Of a stretch of 64,000 nucleotides of DNA, positions 46,801 to 60,504 are shown one piece after another. The stretch is taken from NCBI GenBank assembly GCA_035771165.1, contig JAWNZC010000337.1:3203501-3267500 (forward strand), in the 5' to 3' direction. Source of the stretch: Paragorgia papillata. Taxonomy: Eukaryota > Cnidaria > Anthozoa > Scleralcyonacea > Coralliidae. A model generated the notes under the pieces. It made no database searches. It was not told the DNA's origin and saw nothing but the letters and a program-made list of their open reading frames with translations. How positions within the stretch are numbered: the first letter of the stretch is position 1; the number at the start of each line of letters is the position of its first letter. Made by a program: the position numbers and the translations under genes.

Positions 46801-49800
46801 TTACTAGATTAGTTGGCTGAACGGATGGTATGTCAAATCTAGAGTACTTAGACAGTAGAAATTAAAATATGTGATCGTAAAAGGTAAACAAAAAAACGAT
46901 TTTCCAAGTAGCGATTTTGTCTATAAATACTCAGATAACCAATGTAGCTCCTCACAGTAACGTGCCGGGAACTGTGGATGATGGTATATCTTGTTCTGTC
47001 GTTTGCTGTAGTGTACTGAGAGCGCAACTTCCTCAGACTCCCTTTTCTTTCAGGGTTGGTCCCTTAGCCTTAGACCTTCCTGGGCCTCACTGCAAGGCAG
47101 CAGTTTGCTATTTAACCCATAGCTGGAGATGAAATATGTTGTAACCCTAACAAGGATGGCTTCAGTCAGGGTTGCTAGCACTTGCCAAATGTACTACCCT
47201 AGACTCTGGAGGGCGGGAGCGTCGATATTCCCGTAGTAGGGTGCAGTCATATACTGGTCCTACCCCGTGCCCTAATGATGGTATAAAATAACTAGATTAG
47301 TCGCCTGAACGGATGGTATGTCAGATCTAGAGTACTTAGACAGTAGAAATTAAAATATGTGATCATAAAAGGTAAACAAAAAAAAGATTTTCCAAGTAGT
47401 GCTTATGTCTATAAATACTCAGATAACCAATCTAGGTCCACACAGTAACGTGCCGGGAACTGTGCATGATGGTAAAGGAATTACTAGATTAGTTGGCTGA
47501 ACGGATGGTATGTCAAATCTAGAGTACTTAGACAGTAGAAATTAAAATATGTGATCGTAAAAGGTAAACAAAAAAACGATTTTCCAAGTAGCGATTTTGT
47601 CTATAAATACTCAGATAACCAATGTAGCTCCTCACAGTAACGTGCCGGGAACTGTGGATGATGGTATATCTTGTTCTGTCGTTTGCTGTAGTGTACTGAG
47701 AGCGCAACTTCCTCAGACTCCCTTTTCTTTCAGGGTTGGTCCCTTAGCCTTAGACCTTCCTGGGCCTCACTGCAAGGCAGCAGTTTGCTATTTAACCCAT
47801 AGCTGGAGATGAAATATGTTGTAACCCTAACAAGGATGGCTTCAGTCAGGGTTGCTAGCACTTGCCAAATGTACTACCCTAGACTCTGGAGGGCGGGAGC
47901 GTCGATATTCCCGTAGTAGGGTGCAGTCATATACTGGTCCTACCCCGTGCCCTAATGATGGTATAAAAGAACTAGATTAGTCGCCTGAACGGATGGTATG
48001 TCAGATCTAGAGTACTTAGACAGTAGAAATTAAAATATGTGATCATAAAAGGTAAACAAAAAAAAGATTTTCCAAGTAGTGCTTATGTCTATAAATACTC
48101 AGATAACCAATCTAGGTCCACACAGGTAACGTGCCGGGAACTGTGCATGATGGTAAAGGAAATTACTAGATTAGTTGGCTGAACGGATGGTATGTCAAAT
48201 CTAGAGTACTTAGACAGTAGAAATTAAAATATGTGATCGTAAAAGGTAAACAAAAAAAACGATTTTCCAAGTAGCGATTTTGTCTATAAATACTCAGATA
48301 ACCAATGTAGCTCCTCACATTAACGTGCCGGGAACTGTGGATGATGGTATATCTTGTTCTGTCGTTTGCTGTAGTGTACTGAGAGCGCAACTTCCTCAGA
48401 CTTCCCTTTTCTTTCAGGGTTGGTCCCTTAGCCTTAGACCTTCCTGGGCCTCACTGCAAGGCAGCAGTTTGCTATTTAACCCATAGCTGGAGATGAAATA
48501 TGTTGTAACCCTAACAAGGATGGCTTCAGTCAGGGTTGCTAGCACTTGCCAAATGTACTACCCTAGACTCTGGAGGGCGGGAGCGTCGATATTCCCGTAG
48601 TAGGGTGCAGTCATATACTGGTCCTACCCCGTGCCCTAATGATGGTATAAAAGAACTAGATTAGTCGCCTGAACGGATGGTATGTCAGATCTAGAGTACT
48701 TAGACAGTAGAAATTAAAATATGTGATCATAAAAGGTAAACAAAAAAAAGATTTTCCAAGTAGTGCTTATGTCTATAAATACTCAGATAACCAATCTAGG
48801 TCCACACAGTAACGTGCCGGGAACTGTGCATGATGGTAAAGGAATTACTAGATTAGTTGGCTGAACGGATGGTATGTCAAATCTAGAGTACTTAGACAGT
48901 AGAAATTAAAATATGTGATCGTAAAAGGTAAACAAAAAAACGATTTTCCAAGTAGCGATTTTGTCTATAAATACTCAGATAACCAATGTAGCTCCTCACA
49001 GTAACGTGCCGGGAACTGTGGATGATGGTATATCTTGTTCTGTCGTTTGCTGTAGTGTACTGAGAGCGCAACTTCCTCAGACTCCCTTTTCTTTCAGGGT
49101 TGGTCCCTTAGCCTTAGACCTTCCTGGGCCTCACTGCAAGGCAGCAGTTTGCTATTTAACCCATAGCTGGAGATGAAATATGTTGTAACCCTAACAAGGA
49201 TAGCTTCAGTCAGGGTTGCTAGCACTTGCCAAATGTACTACCCTAGACTCTGGAGGGCGGGAGCGTCGATATTCCCGTAGTAGGGTGCAGTCATATACTG
49301 GTCCTACCCCGTGCCCTAATGATGGTATAAAAGAACTAGATTAGTCGCCTGAACGGATGGTATGTCAGATCTAGAGTACTTAGACAGTAGAAATTAAAAT
49401 ATGTGATCATAAAAGGTAAACAAAAAAAAGATTTTCCAAGTAGTGCTTATGTCTATAAATACTCAGATAACCAATCTAGGTCCACACAGTAACGTGCCGG
49501 GAACTGTGCATGATGGTAAAGGAATTACTAGATTAGTTGGCTGAACGGATGGTATGTCAAATCTAGAGTACTTAGACAGTAGAAATTAAAATATGTGATC
49601 GTAAAAGGTAAACAAAAAAACGATTTTCCAAGTAGCGATTTTGTCTATAAATACTCAGATAACCAATGTAGCTCCTCACAGTAACGTGCCGGGAACTGTG
49701 GATGATGGTATATCTTGTTCTGTCGTTTGCTGTAGTGTACTGAGAGCGCAACTTCCTCAGACTCCCTTTTCTTTCAGGGTTGGTCCCTTAGCCTTAGACC

Positions 49801-52800
49801 TTCCTGGGCCTCACTGCAAGGCAGCAGTTTGCTATTTAACCCATAGCTGGAGATGAAATATGTTGTAACCCTAACAAGGATGGCTTCAGTCAGGGTTGCT
49901 AGCACTTGCCAAATGTACTACCCTAGACTCTGGAGGGCGGGAGCGTCGATATTCCCGTAGTAGGGTGCAGTCATATACTGGTCCTACCCCGTGCCCTAAT
50001 GATGGTATAAAATAACTAGATTAGTCGCCTGAACGGATGGTATGTCAGATCTAGAGTACTTAGACAGTAGAAATTAAAATATGTGATCATAAAAGGTAAA
50101 CAAAAAAAAGATTTTCCAAGTAGTGCTTATGTCTATAAATACTCAGATAACCAATCTAGGTCCACACAGTAACGTGCCGGGAACTGTGCATGATGGTAAA
50201 GGAATTACTAGATTAGTTGGCTGAACGGATGGTATGTCAAATCTAGAGTACTTAGACAGTAGAAATTAAAATATGTGATCGTAAAAGGTAAACAAAAAAA
50301 ACGATTTTCCAAGTAGCGATTTTGTCTATAAATACTCAGATAACCAATGTAGCTCCTCACAGTAACGTGCCGGGAACTGTGGATGATGGTATATCTTGTT
50401 CTGTCGTTTGCTGTAGTGTACTGAGAGCGCAACTTCCTCAGACTCCCTTTTCTTTCAGGGTTGGTCCCTTAGCCTTAGACCTTCCTGGGCCTCACTGCAA
50501 GGCAGCAGTTTGCTATTTAACCCATAGCTGGAGATGAAATATGTTGTAACCCTAACAAGGATGGCTTCAGTCAGGGTTGCTAGCACTTGCCAAATGTACT
50601 ACCCTAGACTCTGGAGGGCGGGAGCGTCGATATTCCCGTAGTAGGGTGCAGTCATATACTGGTCCTACCCCGTGCCCTAATGATGGTATAAAATAACTAG
50701 ATTAGTCGCCTGAACGGATGGTATGTCAGATCTAGAGTACTTAGACAGTAGAAATTAAAATATGTGATCATAAAAGGTAAACAAAAAAAAGATTTTCCAA
50801 GTAGTGCTTATGTCTATAAATACTCAGATAACCAATCTAGGTCCACACAGTAACGTGCCGGGAACTGTGCATGATGGTAAAGGAATTACTAGATTAGTTG
50901 GCTGAACGGATGGTATGTCAAATCTAGAGTACTTAGACAGTAGAAATTAAAATATGTGATCGTAAAAGGTAAACAAAAAAACGATTTTCCAAGTAGCGAT
51001 TTTGTCTATAAATACTCAGATAACCAATGTAGCTCCTCACAGTAACGTGCCGGGAACTGTGGATGATGGTATATCTTGTTCTGTCGTTTGCTGTAGTGTA
51101 CTGAGAGCGCAACTTCCTCAGACTCCCTTTTCTTTCAGGGTTGGTCCCTTAGCCTTAGACCTTCCTGGGCCTCACTGCAAGGCAGCAGTTTGCTATTTAA
51201 CCCATAGCTGGAGATGAAATATGTTGTAACCCTAACAAGGATGGCTTCAGTCAGGGTTGCTAGCACTTGCCAAATGTACTACCCTAGACTCTGGAGGGCG
51301 GGAGCGTCGATATTCCCGTAGTAGGGTGCAGTCATATACTGGTCCTACCCGTGCCCTAAATGGTATATGGTATAAAAGAACTAGATTAGTCGCCTGAACG
51401 GATGGTATGTCAGATCTAGAGTACTTAGACAGTAGAAATTAAAATATGTGATCATAAAAGGTAAACAAAAAAAAGATTTTCCAAGTAGTGCTTATGTCTA
51501 TAAATACTCAGATAACCAATCTAGGTCCACACAGTAACGTGCCGGGAACTGTGCATGATGGTAAAGGAATTACTAGATTAGTTGGCTGAACGGATGGTAT
51601 GTCAAATCTAGAGTACTTAGACAGTAGAAATTAAAATATGTGATCGTAAAAGGTAAACAAAAAAAACGATTTTCCAAGTAGCGATTTTGTCTATAAATAC
51701 TCAGATAACCAATGTAGCTCCTCACAGTAACGTGCCGGGAACTGTGGATGATGGTATATCTTGTTCTGTCGTTTGCTGTAGTGTACTGAGAGCGCAACTT
51801 CCTCAGACTCCCTTTTCTTTCAGGGTTGGTCCCTTAGCCTTAGACCTTCCTGGGCCTCACTGCAAGGCAGCAGTTTGCTATTTAACCCATAGCTGGAGAT
51901 GAAATATGTTGTAACCCTAACAAGGATGGCTTCAGTCAGGGTTGCTAGCACTTGCCAAATGTACTACCCTAGACTCTGGAGGGCGGGAGCGTCGATATTC
52001 CCGTAGTAGGGTGCAGTCATATACTGGTCCTACCCCGTGCCCTAATGATGGTATAAAAGAACTAGATTAGTCGCCTGAACGGATGGTATGTCAGATCTAG
52101 AGTACTTAGACAGTAGAAATTAAAATATGTGATCATAAAAGGTAAACAAAAAAAAGATTTTCCAAGTAGTGCTTATGTCTATAAATACTCAGATAACCAA
52201 TCTAGGTCCACACAGTAACGTGCCGGGAACTGTGCATGATGGTAAAGGAATTACTAGATTAGTTGGCTGAACGGATGGTATGTCAAATCTAGAGTACTTA
52301 GACAGTAGAAATTAAAATATGTGATCGTAAAAGGTAAACAAAAAAAACGATTTTCCAAGTAGCGATTTTGTCTATAAATACTCAGATAACCAATGTAGCT
52401 CCTCACAGTAACGTGCCGGGAACTGTGGATGATGGTATATCTTGTTCTGTCGTTTGCTGTAGTGTACTGAGAGCGCAACTTCCTCAGACTCCCTTTTCTT
52501 TCAGGGTTGGTCCCTTAGCCTTAGACCTTCCTGGGCCTCACTGCAAGGCAGCAGTTTGCTATTTAACCCATACCTGGAGATGAAATATGTTGTAACCCTA
52601 ACAAGGATGGCTTCAGTCAGGGTTGCTAGCACTTGCCAAATGTACTACCCTAGACTCTGGAGGGCGGGAGCGTCGATATTCCCGTAGTAGGGTGCAGTCA
52701 TATACTGGTCCTACCCCGTGCCCTAATGATGGTATAAAAGAACTAGATTAGTCGCCTGAACGGATGGTATGTCAGATCTAGAGTACTTAGACAGTAGAAA

Positions 52801-55800
52801 TTAAAATATGTGATCATAAAAGGTAAACAAAAAAAAGATTTTCCAAGTAGTGCTTATGTCTATAAATACTCAGATAACCAATCTAGGTCCACACAGTAAC
52901 GTGCCGGGAACTGTGCATGATGGTAAAGGAATTACTAGATTAGTTGGCTGAACGGATGGTATGTCAAATCTAGAGTACTTAGACAGTAGAAATTAAAATA
53001 TGTGATCGTAAAAGGTAAACAAAAAAACGATTTTCCAAGTAGCGATTTTGTCTATAAATACTCAGATAACCAATGTAGCTCCTCACAGTAACGTGCCGGG
53101 AACTGTGGATGATGGTATATCTTGTTCTGTCGTTTGCTGTAGTGTACTGAGAGCGCAACTTCCTCAGACTCCCTTTTCTTTCAGGGTTGGTCCCTTAGCC
53201 TTAGACCTTCCTGGGCCTCACTGCAAGGCAGCAGTTTGCTATTTAACCCATAGCTGGAGATGAAATATGTTGTAACCCTAACAAGGATGGCTTCAGTCAG
53301 GGTTGCTAGCACTTGCCAAATGTACTACCCTAGACTCTGGAGGGCGGGAGCGTCGATATTCCCGTAGTAGGGTGCAGTCATATACTGGTCCTACCCCGTG
53401 CCCTAATGATGGTATAAAATAACTAGATTAGTCGCCTGAACGGATGGTATGTCAGATCTAGAGTACTTAGACAGTAGAAATTAAAATATGTGATCATAAA
53501 AGGTAAACAAAAAAAAGATTTTCCAAGTAGTGCTTATGTCTATAAATACTCAGATAACCAATCTAGGTCCACACAGTAACGTGCCGGGAACTGTGCATGA
53601 TGGTAAAGGAATTACTAGATTAGTTGGCTGAACGGATGGTATGTCAAATCTAGAGTACTTAGACAGTAGAAATTAAAATATGTGATCGTAAAAGGTAAAC
53701 AAAAAAACGATTTTCCAAGTAGCGATTTTGTCTATAAATACTCAGATAACCAATGTAGCTCCTCACAGTAACGTGCCGGGAACTGTGGATGATGGTATAT
53801 CTTGTTCTGTCGTTTGCTGTAGTGTACTGAGAGCGCAACTTCCTCAGACTCCCTTTTCTTTCAGGGTTGGTCCCTTAGCCTTAGACCTTCCTGGGCCTCA
53901 CTGCAAGGCAGCAGTTTGCTATTTAACCCATAGCTGGAGATGAAATATGTTGTAACCCTAACAAGGATGGCTTCAGTCAGGGTTGCTAGCACTTGCCAAA
54001 TGTACTACCCTAGACTCTGGAGGGCGGGAGCGTCGATATTCCCGTAGTAGGGTGCAGTCATATACTGGTCCTACCCCGTGCCCTAATGATGGTATAAAAG
54101 AACTAGATTAGTCGCCTGAACGGATGGTATGTCAGATCTAGAGTACTTAGACAGTAGAAATTAAAATATGTGATCATAAAAGGTAAACAAAAAAAAGATT
54201 TTCCAAGTAGTGCTTATGTCTATAAATACTCAGATAACCAATCTAGGTCCACACAGTAACGTGCCGGGAACTGTGCATGATGGTAAAGGAATTACTAGAT
54301 TAGTTGGCTGAACGGATGGTATGTCAAATCTAGAGTACTTAGACAGTAGAAATTAAAATATGTGATCGTAAAAGGTAAACAAAAAAAACGATTTTCCAAG
54401 TAGCGATTTTGTCTATAAATACTCAGATAACCAATGTAGCTCCTCACAGTAACGTGCCGGGAACTGTGGATGATGGTATATCTTGTTCTGTCGTTTGCTG
54501 TAGTGTACTGAGAGCGCGCAACTTCCTCAGACTCCCTTTTCTTTCAGGGTTGGTCCCTTAGCCTTAGACCTTCCTGGGCCTCACTGCAAGGCAGCAGTTT
54601 GCTATTTAACCCATAGCTGGAGATGAAATATGTTGTAACCCTAACAAGGATGGCTTCAGTCAGGGTTGCTAGCACTTGCCAAATGTACTACCCTAGACTC
54701 TGGAGGGCGGGAGCGTCGATATTCCCGTAGTAGGGTGCAGTCATATACTGGTCCTACCCCGTGCCTTAATGATGGTATAAAAGAACTAGATTAGTCGCCT
54801 GAACGGATGGTATGTCAGATCTAGAGTACTTAGACAGTAGAAATTAAAATATGTGATCATAAAAGGTAAACAAAAAAAAGATTTTCCAAGTAGTGCTTAT
54901 GTCTATAAATACTCAGATAACCAATCTAGGTCCACACAGTAACGTGCCGGGAACTGTGCATGATGGTAAAGGAATTACTAGATTAGTTGGCTGAACGGAT
55001 GGTATGTCAAATCTAGAGTACTTAGACAGTAGAAATTAAAAGATGTGATCGTAAAAGGTAAACAAAAAAACGATTTTCCAAGTAGCGATTTTGTCTATAA
55101 ATACTCAGATAACCAATGTAGCTCCTCACAGTAACGTGCCGGGAACTGTGGATGATGGTATATCTTGTTCTGTCGTTTGCTGTAGTGTACTGAGAGCGCA
55201 ACTTCCTCAGACTCCCTTTTCTTTCAGGGTTGGTCCCTTAGCCTTAGACCTTCCTGGGCCTCACTGCAAGGCAGCAGTTTGCTATTTAAGCCATAGCTGG
55301 AGATGAAATATGTTGTAACCCTAACAAGGATGGCTTCAGTCAGGGTTGCTAGCACTTGCCAAATGTACTACCCTAGACTCTGGAGGGCGGAGCGTCGATA
55401 TTCCCGTAGTAGGGTGCAGTCATATACTGGTCCTACCCCGTGCCCTAATGATGGTATAAAAGAACTAGATTAGTCGCCTGAACGGATGGTATGTCAGATC
55501 TAGAGTACTTAGACAGTAGAAATTAAAATATGTGATCATAAAAGGTAAACAAAAAAAAGATTTTCCAAGTAGTGCTTTGTCTATAAATACTCAGATAACC
55601 AATCTAGGTCCACACAGTAACGTGCCGGGAACTGTGCATGATGGTAAAGGAATTACTAGATTAGTTGGCTGAACGGATGGTATGTCAAATCTAGAGTACT
55701 TAGACAGTCGAAATTAAAATATGTGATCGTAAAAGGTAAACAAAAAAACGATTTTCCAAGTAGCGATTTTGTCTATAAATACTCAGATAACCAATGTAGC

Positions 55801-56960
55801 TCCTCACAGTAACGTGCCGGGAACTGTGGATGATGGTATATCTTGTTCTGTCGTTTGCTGTAGTGTACTGAGAGCGCAACTTCCTCAGACTCCCTTTTCT
55901 TTCAGGGTTGGTCCCTTAGCCTTAGACCTTCCTGGGCCTCACTGCAAGGCAGCAGTTTGCTATTTAACCCATAGCTGGAGATGAAATATGTTGTAACCCT
56001 AACAAGGATGGCTTCAGTCAGGGTTGCTAGCACTTGCCAAATGTACTACCCTAGACTCTGGAGGGCGGGAGCGTCGATATTCCCGTAGTAGGGTGCAGTC
56101 ATATACTGGTCCTACCCCGTGCCCTAATGATGGTATAAAAGAACTAGATTAATCGCCTGAACGGATGGTATGTCAGATCTAGAGTACTTAGACAGTAGAA
56201 ATTAAAATATGTGATCATAAAAGGTAAACAAAAAAACGATTTTCCAAGTAGTGCTTATGTCTATAAATACTCAGATAACCAATCTAGGTCCACACAGTAA
56301 CGTGCCGGGAACTGTGCATGATGGTAAAGGAATTACTAGATTAGTTGGCTGAACGGATGGTATGTCAAACCTAGAGTACTTAGACAGTAGAAATTAAAAT
56401 ATGTGATCGTAAAAGGTAAACAAAAAAACGATTTTCCAAGTAGCGATTTTGTCTATAAATACTCAGATAACCAATGTAGCTCCTCACAGTAACGTGCCGG
56501 GAACTGTGGATGATGGTATATCTTGTTCTGTCGTTTGCTGTAGTGTACTGAGAGCGCAACTTCCTCAGACTCCCTTTTCTTTCAGGGTTGGTGCCTTAGC
56601 CTTAGACCTTCCTGGGCCTCACTGCAAGGCAGCAGTTTGCTATTTAACCCATAGCTGGAGATGAAATATGTTGTAACCCTAACAAGGATGGCTTCAGTCA
56701 GGGTTGCTAGCACTTGCCAAATGTACTACCCTAGACTCTGGAGGGCGGGAGCGTCGATATTCCCGTAGTAGGGAGCGGTCATATATTGGTCCTACGCCGT
56801 GAGATTAGTTGGCTGAACGGATGGTATGTCAGATCTAGAGTACTTAGACAGCAGAAATTAAAATATGTGAACGTAAAATGGAAACAAAAAAATCTTCAAG
56901 TGGTGATTATGTCTATAAATACTCAAATAACTGCTCTACTGCCGTCTCGTTTTCAGTAGA
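43880..56960. repeat. Satellite array, ~19 units of 680 bp (191-bp monomer dimer with a 288-bp insert)
   Basis: The motif at the start of each B half recurs at 44196, 44876, 45557, 46237, 46917, 47597, 48280, 48961, 49641, 50322, 51002, 51687, 52368, 53048, 53728, 54411, 55091, 55769 and 56449, a spacing of 678-685 bp. Units are nearly identical. Each has an A half (~192 bp, TCTAGGTCCACACAGTAACG) and a B half (~488 bp, TGTAGCTCCTCACAGTAACG). B equals an A-type monomer plus a 297-bp insertion. Decayed monomers lie at both edges (43880-44005, 56860-56960). Short 71-codon frames recur in every unit but look incidental. Function unknown. Confidence 0.95.
44266..44553. mobile_element. 288-bp insertion in satellite monomer B (first copy)
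   Basis: It is flanked by ATGATGGTA at 44257-44265 and 44554-44562; the uninterrupted A monomer has a single ATGATGGTA at the matching place. It starts TATCTTGTTCTGTCG and ends CCCCGTGCCCTA, without clear terminal inverted repeats, which suggests a SINE or other short retroelement rather than a cut-and-paste MITE. The same insertion is present in all ~19 units. In the last unit (56449) its right end and duplication are deleted. Confidence 0.8.
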
Positions 56961-58408
56961 GTGCCTGTAACTGTTGTAGATGTTTTTTGGAAGAACTGCG
57001 TTGGTTGCTTTATCGGAGTGTTTATCAGATACCCCTACTCAGGTCTAGACTTTTTAACGAAAACTGATTATAGAGTGCTGGAATAATGTAAAAAAAACAA
57101 CCCAAACGTTGTTCAAACAGTGATTTACGTCCAAACATTCAACTAAACTAACTGATGTCGTTCTCCACGGCAAAAACTGACCCGGAGATTGTATATAATG
57201 GAGCCAAAGTAGTCACCTTATATATAGTGGTTGATGTTTCAACCGATATTTACTCAACTGAATTTAATAATTTTGCCGTCGAAATTTAAGATCGAGGATT
57301 GTAACAGTACCAAATTAGCTATCTCTGAAAGTTTTTTTTATATAATTTTGACAAAAGAAATTGTCATTTTTCTGGAGAAAAATTCAAGTGAAGTAAAAAT
57401 ATTGCGAAGTATTGATTAAGTCTAACTACTTGAATAAATAATCTGGTTTCTGGTATCAAAAATCCTGTATAACCACATTATTTAGTAGCTTAACGGATTG
57501 GTATATAAAACCCCAACAATTTATTCTTCGGTATTATTTTTTTTTCAAAAAAAGATACTGACGTGTAGACTTTTTGTCAAAATATTCAAATTAACTAATC
57601 TGGTTTCTCCCAAAAAGTCACGTGCTTCATGTGAAAATAGTATAACCGTTGTTACGGAATTAGTTATCATAACAGATGGTTTGTCTGGATATTTTTTCTG
57701 ATTAAAAAGGAAGGTTTGAAAGTCAAATAATATTCGTTGGATAAACAATTTGATTGCTTAACGCGTAATGTCCGAATCAGTGAATTATTTCAAATCTGGA
57801 GCGGCTTTTCTGTGATGATCTTTTCAAAGCTATTTGTGACTGTACTGCATGTACTTACATATGTATCAAGACTGAATCACATTTGGTAGTCAAGATGTCA
57901 ATCTTTAGGATTCTTGTCTGAGTTTCTTTGTCTTTAGTTCTTGCTCATATCCATGTAAGCAGGTGTTAGTCTTTTGATCTTTAGATTTGATCCATTTCTT
58001 TGCAATTTGTTAACGCAATTCTTGCTCCATCCCGTCTATTTTAAGAAAGCGTTCAAATACATTTTTAAAAAAAAATTATTTTACCATTGGCGTCGCCATC
58101 TTGAATGGTCACAACTAAATAGTACTGTGGCATGAACACTGAAGTACTGCTTGAACTCTTGTTTTTTTGCGATTTCTTTAAATTAATATAATTTTCAGTG
58201 TTTCAGTTTTAGTTAATTGAAAGAAAATGCCAAAACAACCAGGTCTAACAACTAGCCTACCACTCGGTTACAAATTACACATTAAAACATTGCTTTAATT
58301 AAAAAAAAAATTAAAAAGAATTATTCAATAGTAAAAAACCCATATATTATATTAATTTTTTAACTATTTAATAGCAAAAGAATCATTTATTATATTACAT
58401 AATTTGAC
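56961..58408. other. AT-rich flank of the satellite, no gene recognised
   Basis: No domain, repeat or RNA gene could be recognised. Short frames here lack coding character. Confidence 0.4.
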
Positions 58409-58590
58409 AAACAGAAAGAACAGACAGACCAAGAAACAGACAGACACATGCAAACAGACACATGCAAATAGACAGATAAACAGACAGACAGCCAGCACAT
58501 ATATAAACAGATTGACAGACAGGCAAACAGGCAGATTGACAGACAGATTGACAAACAGACAGAGACAAACTGATTGACAGCTCAGGACTA
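58409..58590 (+). repeat. Degenerate (CAGA)n low-complexity tract
   Basis: Repeated CAGACAGA, GATTGACAGACAG and CACATGCAAACAGA units with interruptions. Confidence 0.75.
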
Positions 58591-58808
58591 CCTTTTCACT
58601 AACTTATTCCAAACACTGCCTACGCAGCACTATACTTTTGTACACACTAACAGAACGTCATGTGTATACACAACTAGCAATAAATAACAACGATCAGTTG
58701 AAAAAAGATTGTTGGAATCTAGGTTAAATGATGTTTTCGAAAAAGTGGGTACATTTTTATCTGACTCGTACCCAATTGTCTCCGTGTTGTTTAAAGCCTG
58801 GTTTCCAT

Positions 58809-59019
58809 CAATCTCGTTCCCAGAGCCCACGTTCCCCTTTGCGGGAAACGAAAGACTCCGGGATAATCCGTTCACGCCATCACAGGATTCTTGTTATCCG
58901 AAAGAAGAGTTATATAGAGTTCACTGTGTTCATCAGCCAATGAAATATCGATGTGAAACGGATTATCCCAGAGTCTCTCGTTTCCCAGGTGGGGAACGTG
59001 GGCTCTGGGAACGAGATTG
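58809..59019. mobile_element. MITE with 9-bp target duplication (family C, copy 3)
   Basis: The ends CAATCTCGTTCCCAGAGCCC and GGGCTCTGGGAACGAGATTG are perfect inverts. The flanks GGTTTCCAT at 58800-58808 and 59020-59028 are a perfect 9-bp duplication. This 211-bp copy is the cleanest of the family. Confidence 0.9.
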
Positions 59020-59029
59020 GGTTTCCATA

Positions 59030-60500
59030 AGATCGTCGCGATCGCCTAAATCCATCCAATCAGATTGGGCGATTCGAGAGATCTCTATTCTGATTTGAGA
59101 GATTTGGGCACTCCGGGCAATCGAGACCATTACGGAGACGATCAAGGCTCGTCTTAAGTGCGAAATAGGAGGCATTTGAAGGCACCGGAGGAAATTGAGA
59201 TTTGCGGCGCCTGTTGGGAATGTATTCCCATTATACACCGCACAAAACTTATTAGAAACCTATAAATGGGCATTGACGTCGACGTTAGACAAAGTAGATG
59301 CGACTAGGTACTAGTCAGCCTTTTTATTTATATACTTACTTCTTCTTCCATCTTTAAGACTTCTTCCTACACGCCTGTCTTCTGATTGTCGCAGTGATCT
59401 TGATCGCTGACCACAACTTCACCATATATAATAATTTATGTAGGCATGTATGGTTTCTTAGTTCCACGTTTTTTTGTTTCCATGTATGAATTAACAGAGA
59501 AGAGACTCGTGCATTTTGTCGTGCATTTTTCCGTATATGCATCGATAACATTGATCCATGTCTTTACTCATTGTTGTTAATGCTTGAATTCTTGCTCTCG
59601 AACACCTTTAACATAATTGATTTATTTCTTGATTTATTATTTGTCAAGTTGTTAATTGTTGAGTTTTTGCAGCCATCTTAATAGCTCATCTAGTCAGGTC
59701 ATAACTAACTCGTCATTTATGGCAGGATATGATTGATATCAACTTACTTTGATTTTTGACGTACATTAACTCAAGTGTTCACTTTTTAAAATGAATTCTT
59801 CCTTCTTTTACAGTAATCCACGTCTTTGATATTGTTGTCATGAATGTATGGATTCTTGTTTTCATCTTTAGTATTGACTACTTCTATGGTATTGACCCAT
59901 TCTTCGATTATTTCCGACCCATATCTTTGAATTTTGACATGAATTTTTAACGATCTTCATTTAGTAATTCAAGATAAGTTTTTTTGGAAACACCACGTTT
60001 AATATTTATTTGCTAAGCTTTCGGCCTGTTGACAGACGCGACTCATATAGCTTTATATCTCACACTGGCCCTTCATTTGATACAACTTGTCAAGGATTCT
60101 TGTTTTATTAAGTTTCAACAGTGTAACCCATATATGGCCATGTCATGACGCACTACTTCTGTGGAATACTGTTCCATGCCTATACAATAAAATATATCTA
60201 TGATTAAAATATTCGTTTTTAACCCCCATCCTTCAATTTTAATTATTCTAATTCACGCTTTACCGATTTATTACCATTAAAAAGTGAGTCGAAGCTGCAC
60301 CTCAAACTTGTCGAGAACTGTACCAGATGCAAGAAGATTATCAACGCGTGCGTGACTGTTACTCTTCTATCGCGTAGTGGTAATTCTTAATTACCAATAA
60401 TTATACATAAACTATTATATAACACCTTAGTAAATTATTGGCATTTGATTGGCAGGTTATTTTTCACGTGGAATTGAATATAATTGCCGTCGCATGCATT
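59030..60500. other. No gene recognised
   Basis: TC-rich, weakly repetitive sequence in which ATTCTTG and ATCTTT words recur. I see nothing that can be named. Confidence 0.4.
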
Positions 60501-60504
60501 GAGG

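Noticed and set aside
44196..56664. A family of 71-codon frames (MSINTQITNVAPHSNVPG...) repeated in nearly every satellite unit
   Set aside because: They follow from the repeat itself, start with non-ATG codons, are broken in some units, and have no domain. No sign of selection on codons.
44006..56900. CRISPR-like array or rDNA/snRNA tandem genes
   Set aside because: Units are 680 bp, near identical throughout without unique spacers, and show no rRNA, snRNA or spliced-leader sequence that I recognise; the genome is eukaryotic.
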